From a virus: DNA of 46,987 nt. The position numbers and the translations under genes are program-made. The notes under the pieces are model-generated. The model was given only the letters and a program-made list of their open reading frames with translations. It did no database searches and was not told the DNA's origin. This document shows, one piece after another, positions 25,874-35,800 of this stretch (position 1 is the first letter of the stretch; each line of letters opens with the position of its first letter). Where the stretch lies: IMG/VR virus record IMGVR_UViG_3300017788_000041, positions 1 through 46,987 of that record. One strand, given 5' to 3'.

Positions 25874-28057
25874 TTATCTTATTTGATCTATTTCAAAAAC
25901 TAAGTTTTTCTCGTCAATACAAACTATATCAAAGATAGGTTTGTTATCGGATGAATTAAAACTTGTTTGAGTGAATCCTCCAACTAATACTCCGTAAGGA
26001 ACTCCTCCAGGTGCACTAAGAGGATAAGCTCCCTTTGCATCTGTGTATATTAAAAGATTATTTCCGTTTAAAACTAATTTATCATCAAAAACAAGTCTAA
26101 ATGTTTGACCCTTTTTCCATGAATTATTAGTGTCATCGATTTTAAATACCAGATCACTATTTAAACTTATGGTTAATCCAAAATTCTTATGCTTGAAATA
26201 GTTATTAAAAGGATTGAGAACTAGGGTGTTACCACTAGTTGAATTTACAGTAAAATTGTATCCATTCTCTTCCGGCAATGAATACCCCTGAACTGAGTTA
26301 TTTAGAACTAATCTATTAGGAGTAGATCTGTCAACGTTTATTCCGCTTCCACTCTTAATTAAATCAAGATCATAGGAAAGCTTAATATTAGTAGTTCCGT
26401 TCAAGATGTTTTGGATCATTGAGTAATTTCTCTCAATTAATCCTAAAATGTCCTGAGTATTTTTAAACAGAGATTGATTTGCCACCATAGCATCTTCCAG
26501 AGCTTTAATTCTTGCAGAAAGAGAGGTGTTGTCGTCCATAGTGACAACCAAATCTTCTAAGGTTGTAACTCTGGTATTCATCGAAATGATCTCAGTTGTT
26601 TGATCATTTAGAGCTTTAGATGCATCTTGTAAAACATTTACAGCATCCATGAACATAGAAAGAGAGAATGAAGAATAATCATTCACTGCTAATTCTACAC
26701 CCGTGTTGTCCACATCGGTATCGAATTTGATATTGATTTTAAGGCCATAAGAATTACCATTTAATTTGGTAATTGCATCTGGCTTATATTTTTTGAAAGT
26801 AGGAATTCTACCAGCAGAATTAGAAATAGGTTCTATATCCTCCAAAAATAAAATACCATAAAGATTAGTTTCAGAATCTGCAGGATTATTAGGATCGTAT
26901 ACATCATAATAAATTAATACCGCATTGAAATCAAAAGATGAAGAATCTGTTGTGGAGTTAAATTCCTCTATGGTCGATATAGAAGGACTATCAACAATTG
27001 GTTTATAATTATCAGGATTGAAATCTAGTTGAATACCATCTAAATTTGATCTTCTATAAATAATTTGATACGTTCCATTTTTTAAATACTTAGTAATTCT
27101 ATTAGTATCAGAATCAAAAAATGTTGATTCTGTATAATATGAATTTGCGGTGTTTCTTGGATAGTACCATTGATTAGTAAAAGTTGCACCAGTTGCTGAT
27201 GTTCCTGTTATTCCTGGTTGTCCTAAAACATCCTGATCGTAAATAGCAAATGTTGGAAGGGTATTAGGACCGTAATTTCCGTCATTGTGACTTCTTCCTT
27301 GAAGATATTCCGTATCTAAAGGATCGGTTGGCTTATGTGTTAGTATTTGTCCAGGATAGTAGTTCTGGTCTGATGTTGTTTTAAACATTACTAGAGGGGT
27401 GTGACCGTCCTCTGTTGGAACGTGAATATAAACCTCAGAGTATGAGTTATTTTTATGCTGTACGGAGTTTACGATATCGCATTCACCAACATATTTAACA
27501 ACTCTAGAGTATCTTGGTTTAACAGACCCGTTCCCTATAGAATAATCATCCTCTTCTACCCATCTTTTATCAGAAAAAGGAAATCCACCTGATAAACCCG
27601 TAGCGCTCTGATTTAATCCCGGAATTACCTCATTGGAGTTAGCTGGTCTAAATCTAACTGCTCCTAGTTCTTTAAGCCACTTCCAAAATACTCTTTCGGA
27701 AACGTTCCTCTTTAACGTTGGATTATAGTCATCATCAGATAGTATTCTTGACTCCAGATTGAGACAATAGTTCTGAAAAGAAACTTCCAAATTGGGACTG
27801 AGATTGTTTGGATCTACTAGATCAAAACTTCCCTCGGCAACATCCAAGAAAGAAGAATCTACCGTGTCAAATTGAATGGAATTCTCTCCATATAGAGGCT
27901 CCTTAAATTCAGGTATGTTTAATAAGACATACTTGGAGAATCTAAACTTATTAACCGTGTTGTTAAAAGTAAGGGCAAGATCTTCCGCTGCAGAGCTGAA
28001 TGTGTAAAATGTTCCGCCCTGTGTCTGAAGAGGTCTAATAAATGGAGTTTTTGCCAT
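25874..28057 (-). CDS. Large virion structural protein with central coiled coil
   Basis: 727 residues. The N-terminal half is beta-rich and starts with MAKTPFIRPLQTQGGTFYTF then FNNTVNKFRFSKYVLLNIPE. A predicted coiled coil runs over about 470-550 with clear heptads (NTRVTTLEDLVVTMDDNTSL, ARIKALEDAMVANQSLFKNT). The C-terminal 170 residues are again beta-rich (TLVLNPFNNYFKHKNFGLTI). A coiled coil between two beta domains is common in trimeric tail proteins. It is the second gene of the minus-strand run that begins at 29030, starting 19 bases after the 317-residue gene. I do not recognise a T4 equivalent; wedge-peripheral or fibre-attachment roles are possible. Confidence 0.62.
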   Translation of the reverse strand: MAKTPFIRPLQTQGGTFYTFSSAAEDLALTFNNTVNKFRFSKYVLLNIPEFKEPLYGENSIQFDTVDSSFLDVAEGSFDLVDPNNLSPNLEVSFQNYCLNLESRILSDDDYNPTLKRNVSERVFWKWLKELGAVRFRPANSNEVIPGLNQSATGLSGGFPFSDKRWVEEDDYSIGNGSVKPRYSRVVKYVGECDIVNSVQHKNNSYSEVYIHVPTEDGHTPLVMFKTTSDQNYYPGQILTHKPTDPLDTEYLQGRSHNDGNYGPNTLPTFAIYDQDVLGQPGITGTSATGATFTNQWYYPRNTANSYYTESTFFDSDTNRITKYLKNGTYQIIYRRSNLDGIQLDFNPDNYKPIVDSPSISTIEEFNSTTDSSSFDFNAVLIYYDVYDPNNPADSETNLYGILFLEDIEPISNSAGRIPTFKKYKPDAITKLNGNSYGLKINIKFDTDVDNTGVELAVNDYSSFSLSMFMDAVNVLQDASKALNDQTTEIISMNTRVTTLEDLVVTMDDNTSLSARIKALEDAMVANQSLFKNTQDILGLIERNYSMIQNILNGTTNIKLSYDLDLIKSGSGINVDRSTPNRLVLNNSVQGYSLPEENGYNFTVNSTSGNTLVLNPFNNYFKHKNFGLTISLNSDLVFKIDDTNNSWKKGQTFRLVFDDKLVLNGNNLLIYTDAKGAYPLSAPGGVPYGVLVGGFTQTSFNSSDNKPIFDIVCIDEKNLVFEIDQIR

Positions 28058-28076
28058 CCAGCTTTATAATTTATTT

Positions 28077-29030
28077 TTAACTTAGATCATCAGCGCTAAG
28101 TCCAGAAGTTGATATTACTACCCAAGAACCATTCTGGGTTGCCGCTCCTTTTCCAATTCTATTTTCCCATTGTAGGGTAATAGAAGCTTTATAAGGTAAA
28201 CTAGCCGGAATAGTAACCTCTGCTGGGAATCTACCAGCATTTGTGTCAGTGTTGAACCCTGTGTAATAATTGCCTGTAAAAGGTGTTTTTACTCCGGTTC
28301 CTATTAATCCAGCATAAAGACCAGTATTTACTATTGTAAGTCTTAAACCCTGCGGAAGTGAAGCTAATTGGGAAGCTGAAGCTGTTCCTCCGTCCCCTGT
28401 AGCAACTCTAAAATAGAATCCTGTTTGGTTGCTGGAATCTCCTGTCGCTCCACTAACATAACTACAGTTTGCAAATACCACACTCTCGTCATATGTTAAA
28501 ACATAAGGAACACTATATGTTCCAGTTAATCCTCCCCCGCCGTTACCGGGAGAAAGGAAAGCATTTGTAGCTCCGGATGCACCAGCTGCGTTCTTATCAA
28601 TATAAGATCCAGTTGGTCCGATTATAACAGATCCATTGAATGTAACGTCTCCATCAAATCTAGCAGTGGACCCAAAAACTGCTGCTCCTGATGCATTAAT
28701 TTGATTGAAAGTTCCTGTTCCTGCAACTGAAATTTGTCCGGATGAAACGATCCCAGAAAATGAAGCATTTCCTGCGCTAGCGCCAGTTCCATAGATGCTA
28801 ACAGTAGCAGTTCCAGAAGCTGGAAAAGTTGCCTGATTAGCAAAAAAAGTTTTGGCTTTTAGTTGTCCACTGGTGGCCTGAGAAATATCCATGGATCCAG
28901 TTACCACATTAATATTGAATGTGTTTTCTAGATCATTTATTTCATTCTCAACCAGTAGGAAATTTGAATTAATGGTAAGTCTCGAGGCTGCGATCGAGTC
29001 CGTGCCTAATATCTCCTGAATAGTAATCAT
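28077..29030 (-). CDS. Fibre-like virion protein with repeated Gly/Ser/Ala beta-strand pattern
   Basis: 317 residues. Residues about 65-145 consist of short strand repeats (NASFSGIVSSGQISVAGTGT, AVFGSTARFDGDVTFNGSVI) that suggest an intertwined or helical beta fibre. A Gly-rich stretch (SPGNGGGGLTGTY) separates this from a C-terminal beta domain. The N-terminus (ITIQEILGTDSIAASRLTIN, then SNF) resembles the N-terminus of the 1046-residue collar fibre, suggesting a shared docking peptide. It is the first gene after the divergent region with phoH and therefore probably the promoter-proximal gene of the tail run 29030-9947. The leader has an AT-rich TATATATATC stretch. Confidence 0.65.
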   Translation of the reverse strand: MITIQEILGTDSIAASRLTINSNFLLVENEINDLENTFNINVVTGSMDISQATSGQLKAKTFFANQATFPASGTATVSIYGTGASAGNASFSGIVSSGQISVAGTGTFNQINASGAAVFGSTARFDGDVTFNGSVIIGPTGSYIDKNAAGASGATNAFLSPGNGGGGLTGTYSVPYVLTYDESVVFANCSYVSGATGDSSNQTGFYFRVATGDGGTASASQLASLPQGLRLTIVNTGLYAGLIGTGVKTPFTGNYYTGFNTDTNAGRFPAEVTIPASLPYKASITLQWENRIGKGAATQNGSWVVISTSGLSADDLS

Positions 29031-29149
29031 TTGTTATTTTTTATTCTGAATATATATATCATACAAGACCGAACGAAGAAATAAATCTTGCATGCTTAGA
29101 TCATACGGTAAAAAATTCTTAAGTTTCTCTCAAATTAATCCCAATTTTT
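29031..29149. promoter_or_regulatory. Divergent intergenic region between phoH and the tail run
   Basis: This 119-base gap is the longest in the window and the only divergent junction, so it must hold promoters for both sides. Towards the minus-strand genes there is an alternating TATATATATC block at 29051-29060 about 20 bases from the start codon. Towards phoH, TAAGTTTC at 29120-29127 differs by one base from the Bacteroidetes -7 box TAnnTTTG and would give a leader of about 16 bases; no well-spaced -33 TTG was found. No terminator hairpin is evident. Confidence 0.5.
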
Positions 29150-29830
29150 ATGGAAAAAACAGTAAAGGAATCTCCTTTCAAGGGAAAAGTGAAGGGCCCT
29201 ATTAAGTTTAAACTACAACTTAACGAGGAACAAAAAGAAGCCAAATCTATAATTTTAGAAAATCCGGTAACAGTTATTAGGGGAATGGCAGGTTCAGGCA
29301 AGACTCTACTGGCCTGTCAAATTGCTTTGGACCTTCTTTTTAACAGAGAAGTTGAAAAGGTAATCATTACAAGACCTACAGTAGCTAAGGAGGATATAGG
29401 ATTTCTTCCCGGCGACCTGAAGGAGAAAATGGATCCCTGGTTAGCTCCAATTTATTCAAATTTATATCTTCTATATGACAAGGAAAAAATAGATAAGATG
29501 GTGGCTGACGAGGTAATCGAAATTCTTCCTTTCCCTTTTATGAGGGGAAGAACATTCTTACATGCATGTGTTATTGTTGACGAAGCTCAGAACGTAACTA
29601 ATTCACAGATGGAAATGGTTTTAGGAAGACTTGGAATAGCCTCTAAAATTATGATCTGTGGTGATATCTCCCAAATAGATTTAAAAATTAAAAAGGACTC
29701 AGGATTAGATTTCTTAAACACTGTGTCCTCCAGAGTAGATGGCGTAAAGGTTATTTCTCTCAAGAAAAATCACAGACATCCTATCGTTCCAGAAATTCTT
29801 GGGGTTTATACAGAGTACAGGGACAGATAA
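29150..29830 (+). CDS. phoH: PhoH-like ATPase
   Basis: 226 residues, a single PhoH domain. Walker A GMAGSGKT is at 45-52, followed by the PhoH-typical VIITRPTVAKEDIGFLPGDL at 71-90 and Walker B VDEAQN at 143-148. The sensor-like GDISQID (171-177) and KKNHRHP follow near the end. PhoH-family proteins are NTPases with suspected RNA helicase or RNA-processing roles and are common in large and marine phages; the phage function is not established. It is the only plus-strand gene here and is inserted between two tail blocks. Its stop codon (29828-29830) directly abuts the stop of the opposing 2509-residue gene, leaving no space for a terminator. Confidence 0.93.
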   Translation: MEKTVKESPFKGKVKGPIKFKLQLNEEQKEAKSIILENPVTVIRGMAGSGKTLLACQIALDLLFNREVEKVIITRPTVAKEDIGFLPGDLKEKMDPWLAPIYSNLYLLYDKEKIDKMVADEVIEILPFPFMRGRTFLHACVIVDEAQNVTNSQMEMVLGRLGIASKIMICGDISQIDLKIKKDSGLDFLNTVSSRVDGVKVISLKKNHRHPIVPEILGVYTEYRDR

Positions 29831-32800
29831 TTAAATTATTTGTGGTCTAGTTACCTTTTCATAAATAGCTCTCTTTCTGAAGATGTCGCTGTTTACCAGA
29901 TCCACGATTTCACCAGGAGGAGGATTTTTATGATCTATAACCCTAATGTATCCTTTCTTATTGTGGATATAAACGTTTCCATTGGAATCTTCTATCTTAG
30001 CATGTAGAGTATAGAAACCTGGTTGATTAAATGTCCAGATGAAAGCATGCGTGTCTTTCACCTCTATAAGATTTTCGTTATCGTCATCGTTTATTAAGGT
30101 ATAGACTATATTTTTCTGCCCAGGGATTAAAGAATCTATTGGATTGAAAATAACTGTTGTTCCTATAGGAACTTCAAATTCTTTATTTGAAATTTTTCTA
30201 TCTCCTGCTGTCCAAGATCCAGATCCAAACCAAGAATATACTCCACCTATTTTCTTTCCTGTTCTATATTTCAGATTTGTAATTTTTCCTATAAAAGCAT
30301 CTTCCCCTCCACTTGGTGATGTAATCCAGTTTGAGAACTGGGATTCTCCCGAGACATATCCAGTTAAATAGATATTATCTTCCTTATCCAATGAAAGTGA
30401 TATACCTTCGTCCCTGTTTATACCTCCAGCATCAACTATATCAAGTAGGGTTCCGTGGTGATCATATTTAAATAAAATAATATCGCTGTCTCCCTCGGGA
30501 GAAGGATAATATATCGGTGATGAAAATTCGGGTGATACTATTAGCGGACCATCATAGGATCCCAGTATATAAATATTACCATCAGAATCTATTTCCACGT
30601 CTTGACAATAATCAGCATATATAGATCCTACTGATTTCGCCCAAAGATTTCTGTGTCCGTTAAACTTCATGATTGCTATATCTTTATTCCCGTTGGAAGA
30701 TATAACCTTACCATCAACTTCTAAGAATCCTGAAAATGTAGCGCCTAAAGCAATTTCTCCATTTCCAGAAACTTTAATTCTTGGGAAAACATGATAACTA
30801 GAATGTCCAACGTTTTTGTACGATCTAGTCCATCCCAAATTAAAATCATAGCTAATAAATTTAGAAAGAATTAAATTTTGTGCGGATCCAATTCTAGAAC
30901 TATATGAAAGATAAAGATCCTCATAATCCTTTCCTATTACGATAGAAGGATTTTCTTCTGTTCCTCCACTATTAGCTTTATACAGCCATTTAACATTTCC
31001 ATCTCCTTCTATTCTAGCTATGAAAACTTCAGGATCCAATCCTGCACTAGTTATTGAAAAAGATCCAGAGGATAGCGTTCCACTAAAAGTTCCAGCAACA
31101 TAAACGTTTCCTACTAAATCTATTGCAAGATCTTTTATTAAATCTCTAGCAGTATCACTGGAAGGAGAAAATAAATTGGTTCCGCTTACAAAAACTGCAT
31201 TCCAATTCCACTTTAAATAAATGTTTGTCGGAAGCTCTGAAGTTGTGTTGTTTCTATTTTTTTCTCTATATCCAACAACAATAACATTTCCCATTCTATC
31301 AACCTTGATCCCAGTTGGAGTAAAATCATAATCTGCAAATCCACTAAAGCTTCCGTCTCCGTATTTTCTTGCCCATTGAACAACACCAAATTGATTGTAC
31401 TTAGCAACAAATATAGATTTACAGCTATTAGATATAAGTGTAGTATTTGCAACTATTGGCAAATTATTTTTAGATCCAAAGCTGATTGTTCCACTAAAAA
31501 ATCCAGTAACATAAATATAACCATCCTCATCAACATGGGTTCTTATTCCTCTGTCGTCTTGCGTGTCTCCTATTTTAATAACCCATTCAAATCTATCCAG
31601 GAGGTTTCCAATATCTCTAGCAGAGCTTCTAATTACATTACTGTTTCTCCAGTATGATTCTTTCAATGCAGCTCCTGAAGAAATATCTCTCAGCGGAGCG
31701 TCCAAGAATAAATCATCTATATCAATTCCAGGATGTGAATTTGTTACGTCTTTAAAATCATAATTAATCCAGCTAGGAATTTTCCACGACTTACTATCGA
31801 CATAAGGGAGTTGAGGTTCCTTACCGATATTTATAGAAGCAGTGTATAAAGGACCAACAATAAAGTTGAAGTTAATTTCAGTTTCTCCAATTCCCTTTTC
31901 TCTCACATAGATAGGATCAGGAACTGGTCTATATGAAAGGTGATAAATGAAATCCCATCCTGAAATTCCTGGTGTTTTAGCAGAAGCATGAATGTAAGGA
32001 ATGACAAATGAGATTTTTCTTACGTAAATGTTTTGAGGATTTGGATAGGATCCAACACTTGGTTGATCCCAATAGTTAACATTAACATAGGGAGTACCGA
32101 TTCTTGGTTCGTCCCCTAAATAGAACAGATCCCCAACATTCCTAGTGAAATTTCCATCAATATATTTGACATTATTCCTAAAGAAATAAATATCCTCGTA
32201 ATCATAATCTAAATTATAGCTAGGCCCAAACGTATCTACTGTTCCTGGATCGTCCGTATAAACAACAAAGCTTATACCATTAAAGTAAACTAACTCATAT
32301 ATCTCTGTTCCGGTTTGTACTATAAAGAATATTCTTCCGCTTCCTAAACTAACTATGTTTCTGCTTTTTCCTAAAGGTAATTCAGGATTGGTAGTAGGTG
32401 TCCAACATCCCCATCTTATATTATCATAATAGCAAATTCCACTAGAGCTTCCTATCCATTTTCCACCAACCTCGTCTATTTCTAAAGAATAAAGATCATT
32501 AGCATGTAATCCGCTGTTAGTGGTATCTAAACTATCAATTTTTATTCCATTGTAAGTTTTTAAACCATTGTTAGTAACCATCCAAAGTTTAGACTTCTTA
32601 CCAATATATTCATATTTTAGCTGTCTAATACTATAAAGAGTGGTATCAATTATTCCAATACTTTCTTGAGGAATCAATTCCCAGTATCCTAATGTTGTTT
32701 CTGGGTTTTGTGAAACGTTGCTACCTTGCAAAGATTTATAAGATAATCCATTCTTACTAACTATACTTCCTATATCATATGTTTTCATGCTAGTCCAAGC

Positions 32801-35800
32801 TGGACCAAGTGTAGAAAGAATGTTGAATTCTTTAGAAGAAGCATTGAATTCTATAAGTCTATAAACATCCTCGTAAACTCCAACTGTATATCCTTGTCTG
32901 TATTTAACATACATGACAAAGTTTTCAGTTAAATTATCAACATCCAAACAAATAATTTGGAATTGTGAATCGGGAACGGGTGCTAAATAATTAAGATCTG
33001 GTCTAGAAAAACCAGAAATTGCAACAGAGCTAACTAATATGGTTCCTTCTGGGTTTTGTCTATGATAAACAACAAGTGGTATAGAGCATCTTTCCCCGTA
33101 GCACCACCAATTTCCATATTCATCTGGTAACACCTTTCTTGGAACAGATCCGGGATATTCGGTTCCTATATAATAGTAATCTATGTCAGTGGGTGACTTC
33201 ATTACTTTAACAGAGATAACACCCCCCATTATAATATCGCCATTCCTGTCTTGCTTTATAGATAGAGGAGCACCCATTGCAGGAGATCCTACTTGTAAAT
33301 CGTAAGATGATGTTTCCTCTTTATATGGTCTGGATATGCAGGTAAGTCCAGGAGATATAACGTCCCCAGTATTCTTAAAATATTCCGGAAGTTTTGAAAA
33401 CCCTCTAACCTCATAATAGAATCTTGAAATGTTAGGGTCAGTTGAAGCATTTAATTGATCAGCAGCTTCTCTTAAATCTAGATAGTTAGGGCTTGCATCA
33501 GGAGAGGAGACATTTCCTAAAATTATACCTCTAGAATTTTGGCTCACCCTCACTTTGTCCCCACTTTGTAAATTGTAAAGGGAGAATCCACCCAACCAAT
33601 CATTATGAAAATCATACATACCCCAAGTTTGGGAATATAAATTGTTCCAAGAAAGTGCGTCGAACGAATCCCAATTCAGAGTCTTAGTCCCGTAATATCT
33701 GGTGTTTTCTGTCGGAAGGTCACCATCAAAGTTATAGTCAACATAATCGGAATAGGAATTTACTCCTCCGGAAAACTGTGTGGAATATGATTTTACTGCT
33801 GAGCTTCCATCATAAAGATAAAGTCCACCTGTTGTAATAAATTCTAAAGATTTACCATTGTATAATCCCCCACTTCCTATTGGGCTTTTGAAAACAACGT
33901 CCCTCCATTCCTGTACATTAGTTGTGAAAATTGCAGAAGTTGTTATGGTATCAATTCCAAAGGCAGGGTCTTTTGTGAACCCATTGAATTTACTCATTAA
34001 ATTACCTAGTGTTGTATCTAATCTTCCATTAAAAGAAACGGTATGATAATCAGATCCTTGGTATTTCACCGTAATATTTCCAGATTTAACTACACTTATT
34101 AAAGAAGGAGTTACTGGATTAGCAAGTATAATCGGAAGGGTAAAACCGGTAGAGGTAACATTACTTATTAAGTATGTTCCTGATATATTTCCAGCACCAG
34201 TATTATACTCATCTATTATAGTTACTCTTTCACCGTTTGTGAAAGAATGTGGAAGATACGATGAATTTAAAGTTGCAATAGCTGGACCAGATCCAGTTCC
34301 ACTATATGAACTAGTAAAGCTAGACATCGGTATTTTTTGAAGACCGAATCTAACCAAAGCAGAACCAAGTGTTTCCGGAAAGCTCTTTAAAATCTTACAC
34401 CTTTGACCCTCGTTAAATTGATTTCCATATTCAGCAGGATTTAAAACAAGATTAGATGGTCTAGGCTCCTCTGGTCTTTTTTCTACCGGGAAAATCCACA
34501 TGGATTCAAAATTATCCCAAGGTTGATTTGTTTGATCCCAGGTATAAACTTCCGCCTCTCTAAATCGAGAAACACTAAATAATTCAACCTCTCTTTTTTT
34601 AACTTCTAAACAGTTTTCATAGTGGGTAGAACATATGTCATTAAATCCATCCCAAACCCTACATTGAACAGAATATATCCCATCATAGGGTAACATAACA
34701 GGAAGCTTATAATAGTCCGTTATTTTACCTCTTAACTCATAATAGTAAGGTCTATCGTCTTTTTTAGTTATCTTCCATTCAACCTCATAAAATCCAGCAA
34801 ATCTGAGATTATCCCAAGAATAAAATCCATCCGGATTGAATGAATAGTCATAATATGATAAATCTAGTCTGTCTTTAAAAATATTTACGATCTCAACTTT
34901 CCATTCATCAAATATTCCTTCATTCTTTGTCCAAAGAAGTTTAACATTTGCTACCCCAGTAAGAGTGCTGTATGATTGAACCTCGCAAAGAAACTGACAA
35001 TCAGAATCTAAATTGGAAGTAAACTTAAGTTGAACCTTACCTGAAGTTGGATTTAATATTGATATACCCGTTTGAAGGTTAATATTAAAAAGTGTTCCAA
35101 AGATAGTAGATAAATTAAATTCAAAAGATAAATTTGAATCTATTAAAGTTTGATCATTGTATCCAGTAACATCTGTGGTAGATGCTAGAGATGTAGAATA
35201 TGTTGAAATATTTCTATCAAGAGAATCCCATTGATTGTTTACTTCATCCCATGATAAATTAAAGGATGTTATCTCCATAGTGACAGGAAATCCTGCAGGA
35301 ACATTGTAAATTTTTCCATCATAGAGTTTTCTGTATCCTCCGTTTTTACTATCTCCGTCACCTAGTCTATATGGTTTTATTCCTTTGGTGTTTCTTTCAT
35401 CATAGAATAGCTTTATTGCATCAGCTAATCTTTTAGACTGTTTTCCTGGAAGTTTTAAGTTATCTTGCGGTATATCGACCAAATTACCGTAGGTTGAAAG
35501 ATTATATGTATTAGGTTCTGTACCAACATACGGGACGTATGGTATATCAGTATTTGGTCTTATTGAAAAAGGTCTTAAATCTTCTATGTAGCCATATTCA
35601 GGAGTGAATCCTAGCTCTAAATCAATTCCTTGATCCAGTTCATCAATTTTTAGATTGTCAGTCCAAGCTCTTGTTTTATAGATACCAAAATAAACACCCT
35701 CACCGGTAATGTCAATGATTCTTGCATTTAGTGGAAGGTAATCTTTTTTTAGTTTTTCTTTTAATCCAAATAATTTAATAAGAACTTCTTCCGGAGAAAA

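Noticed and set aside
29085-29127. TTG at 29088 as the -33 box for phoH
   Set aside because: The gap to the -7-like TAAGTTTC is 29 bases, well beyond the usual 19-21, so only the -7 box is mentioned as a candidate.
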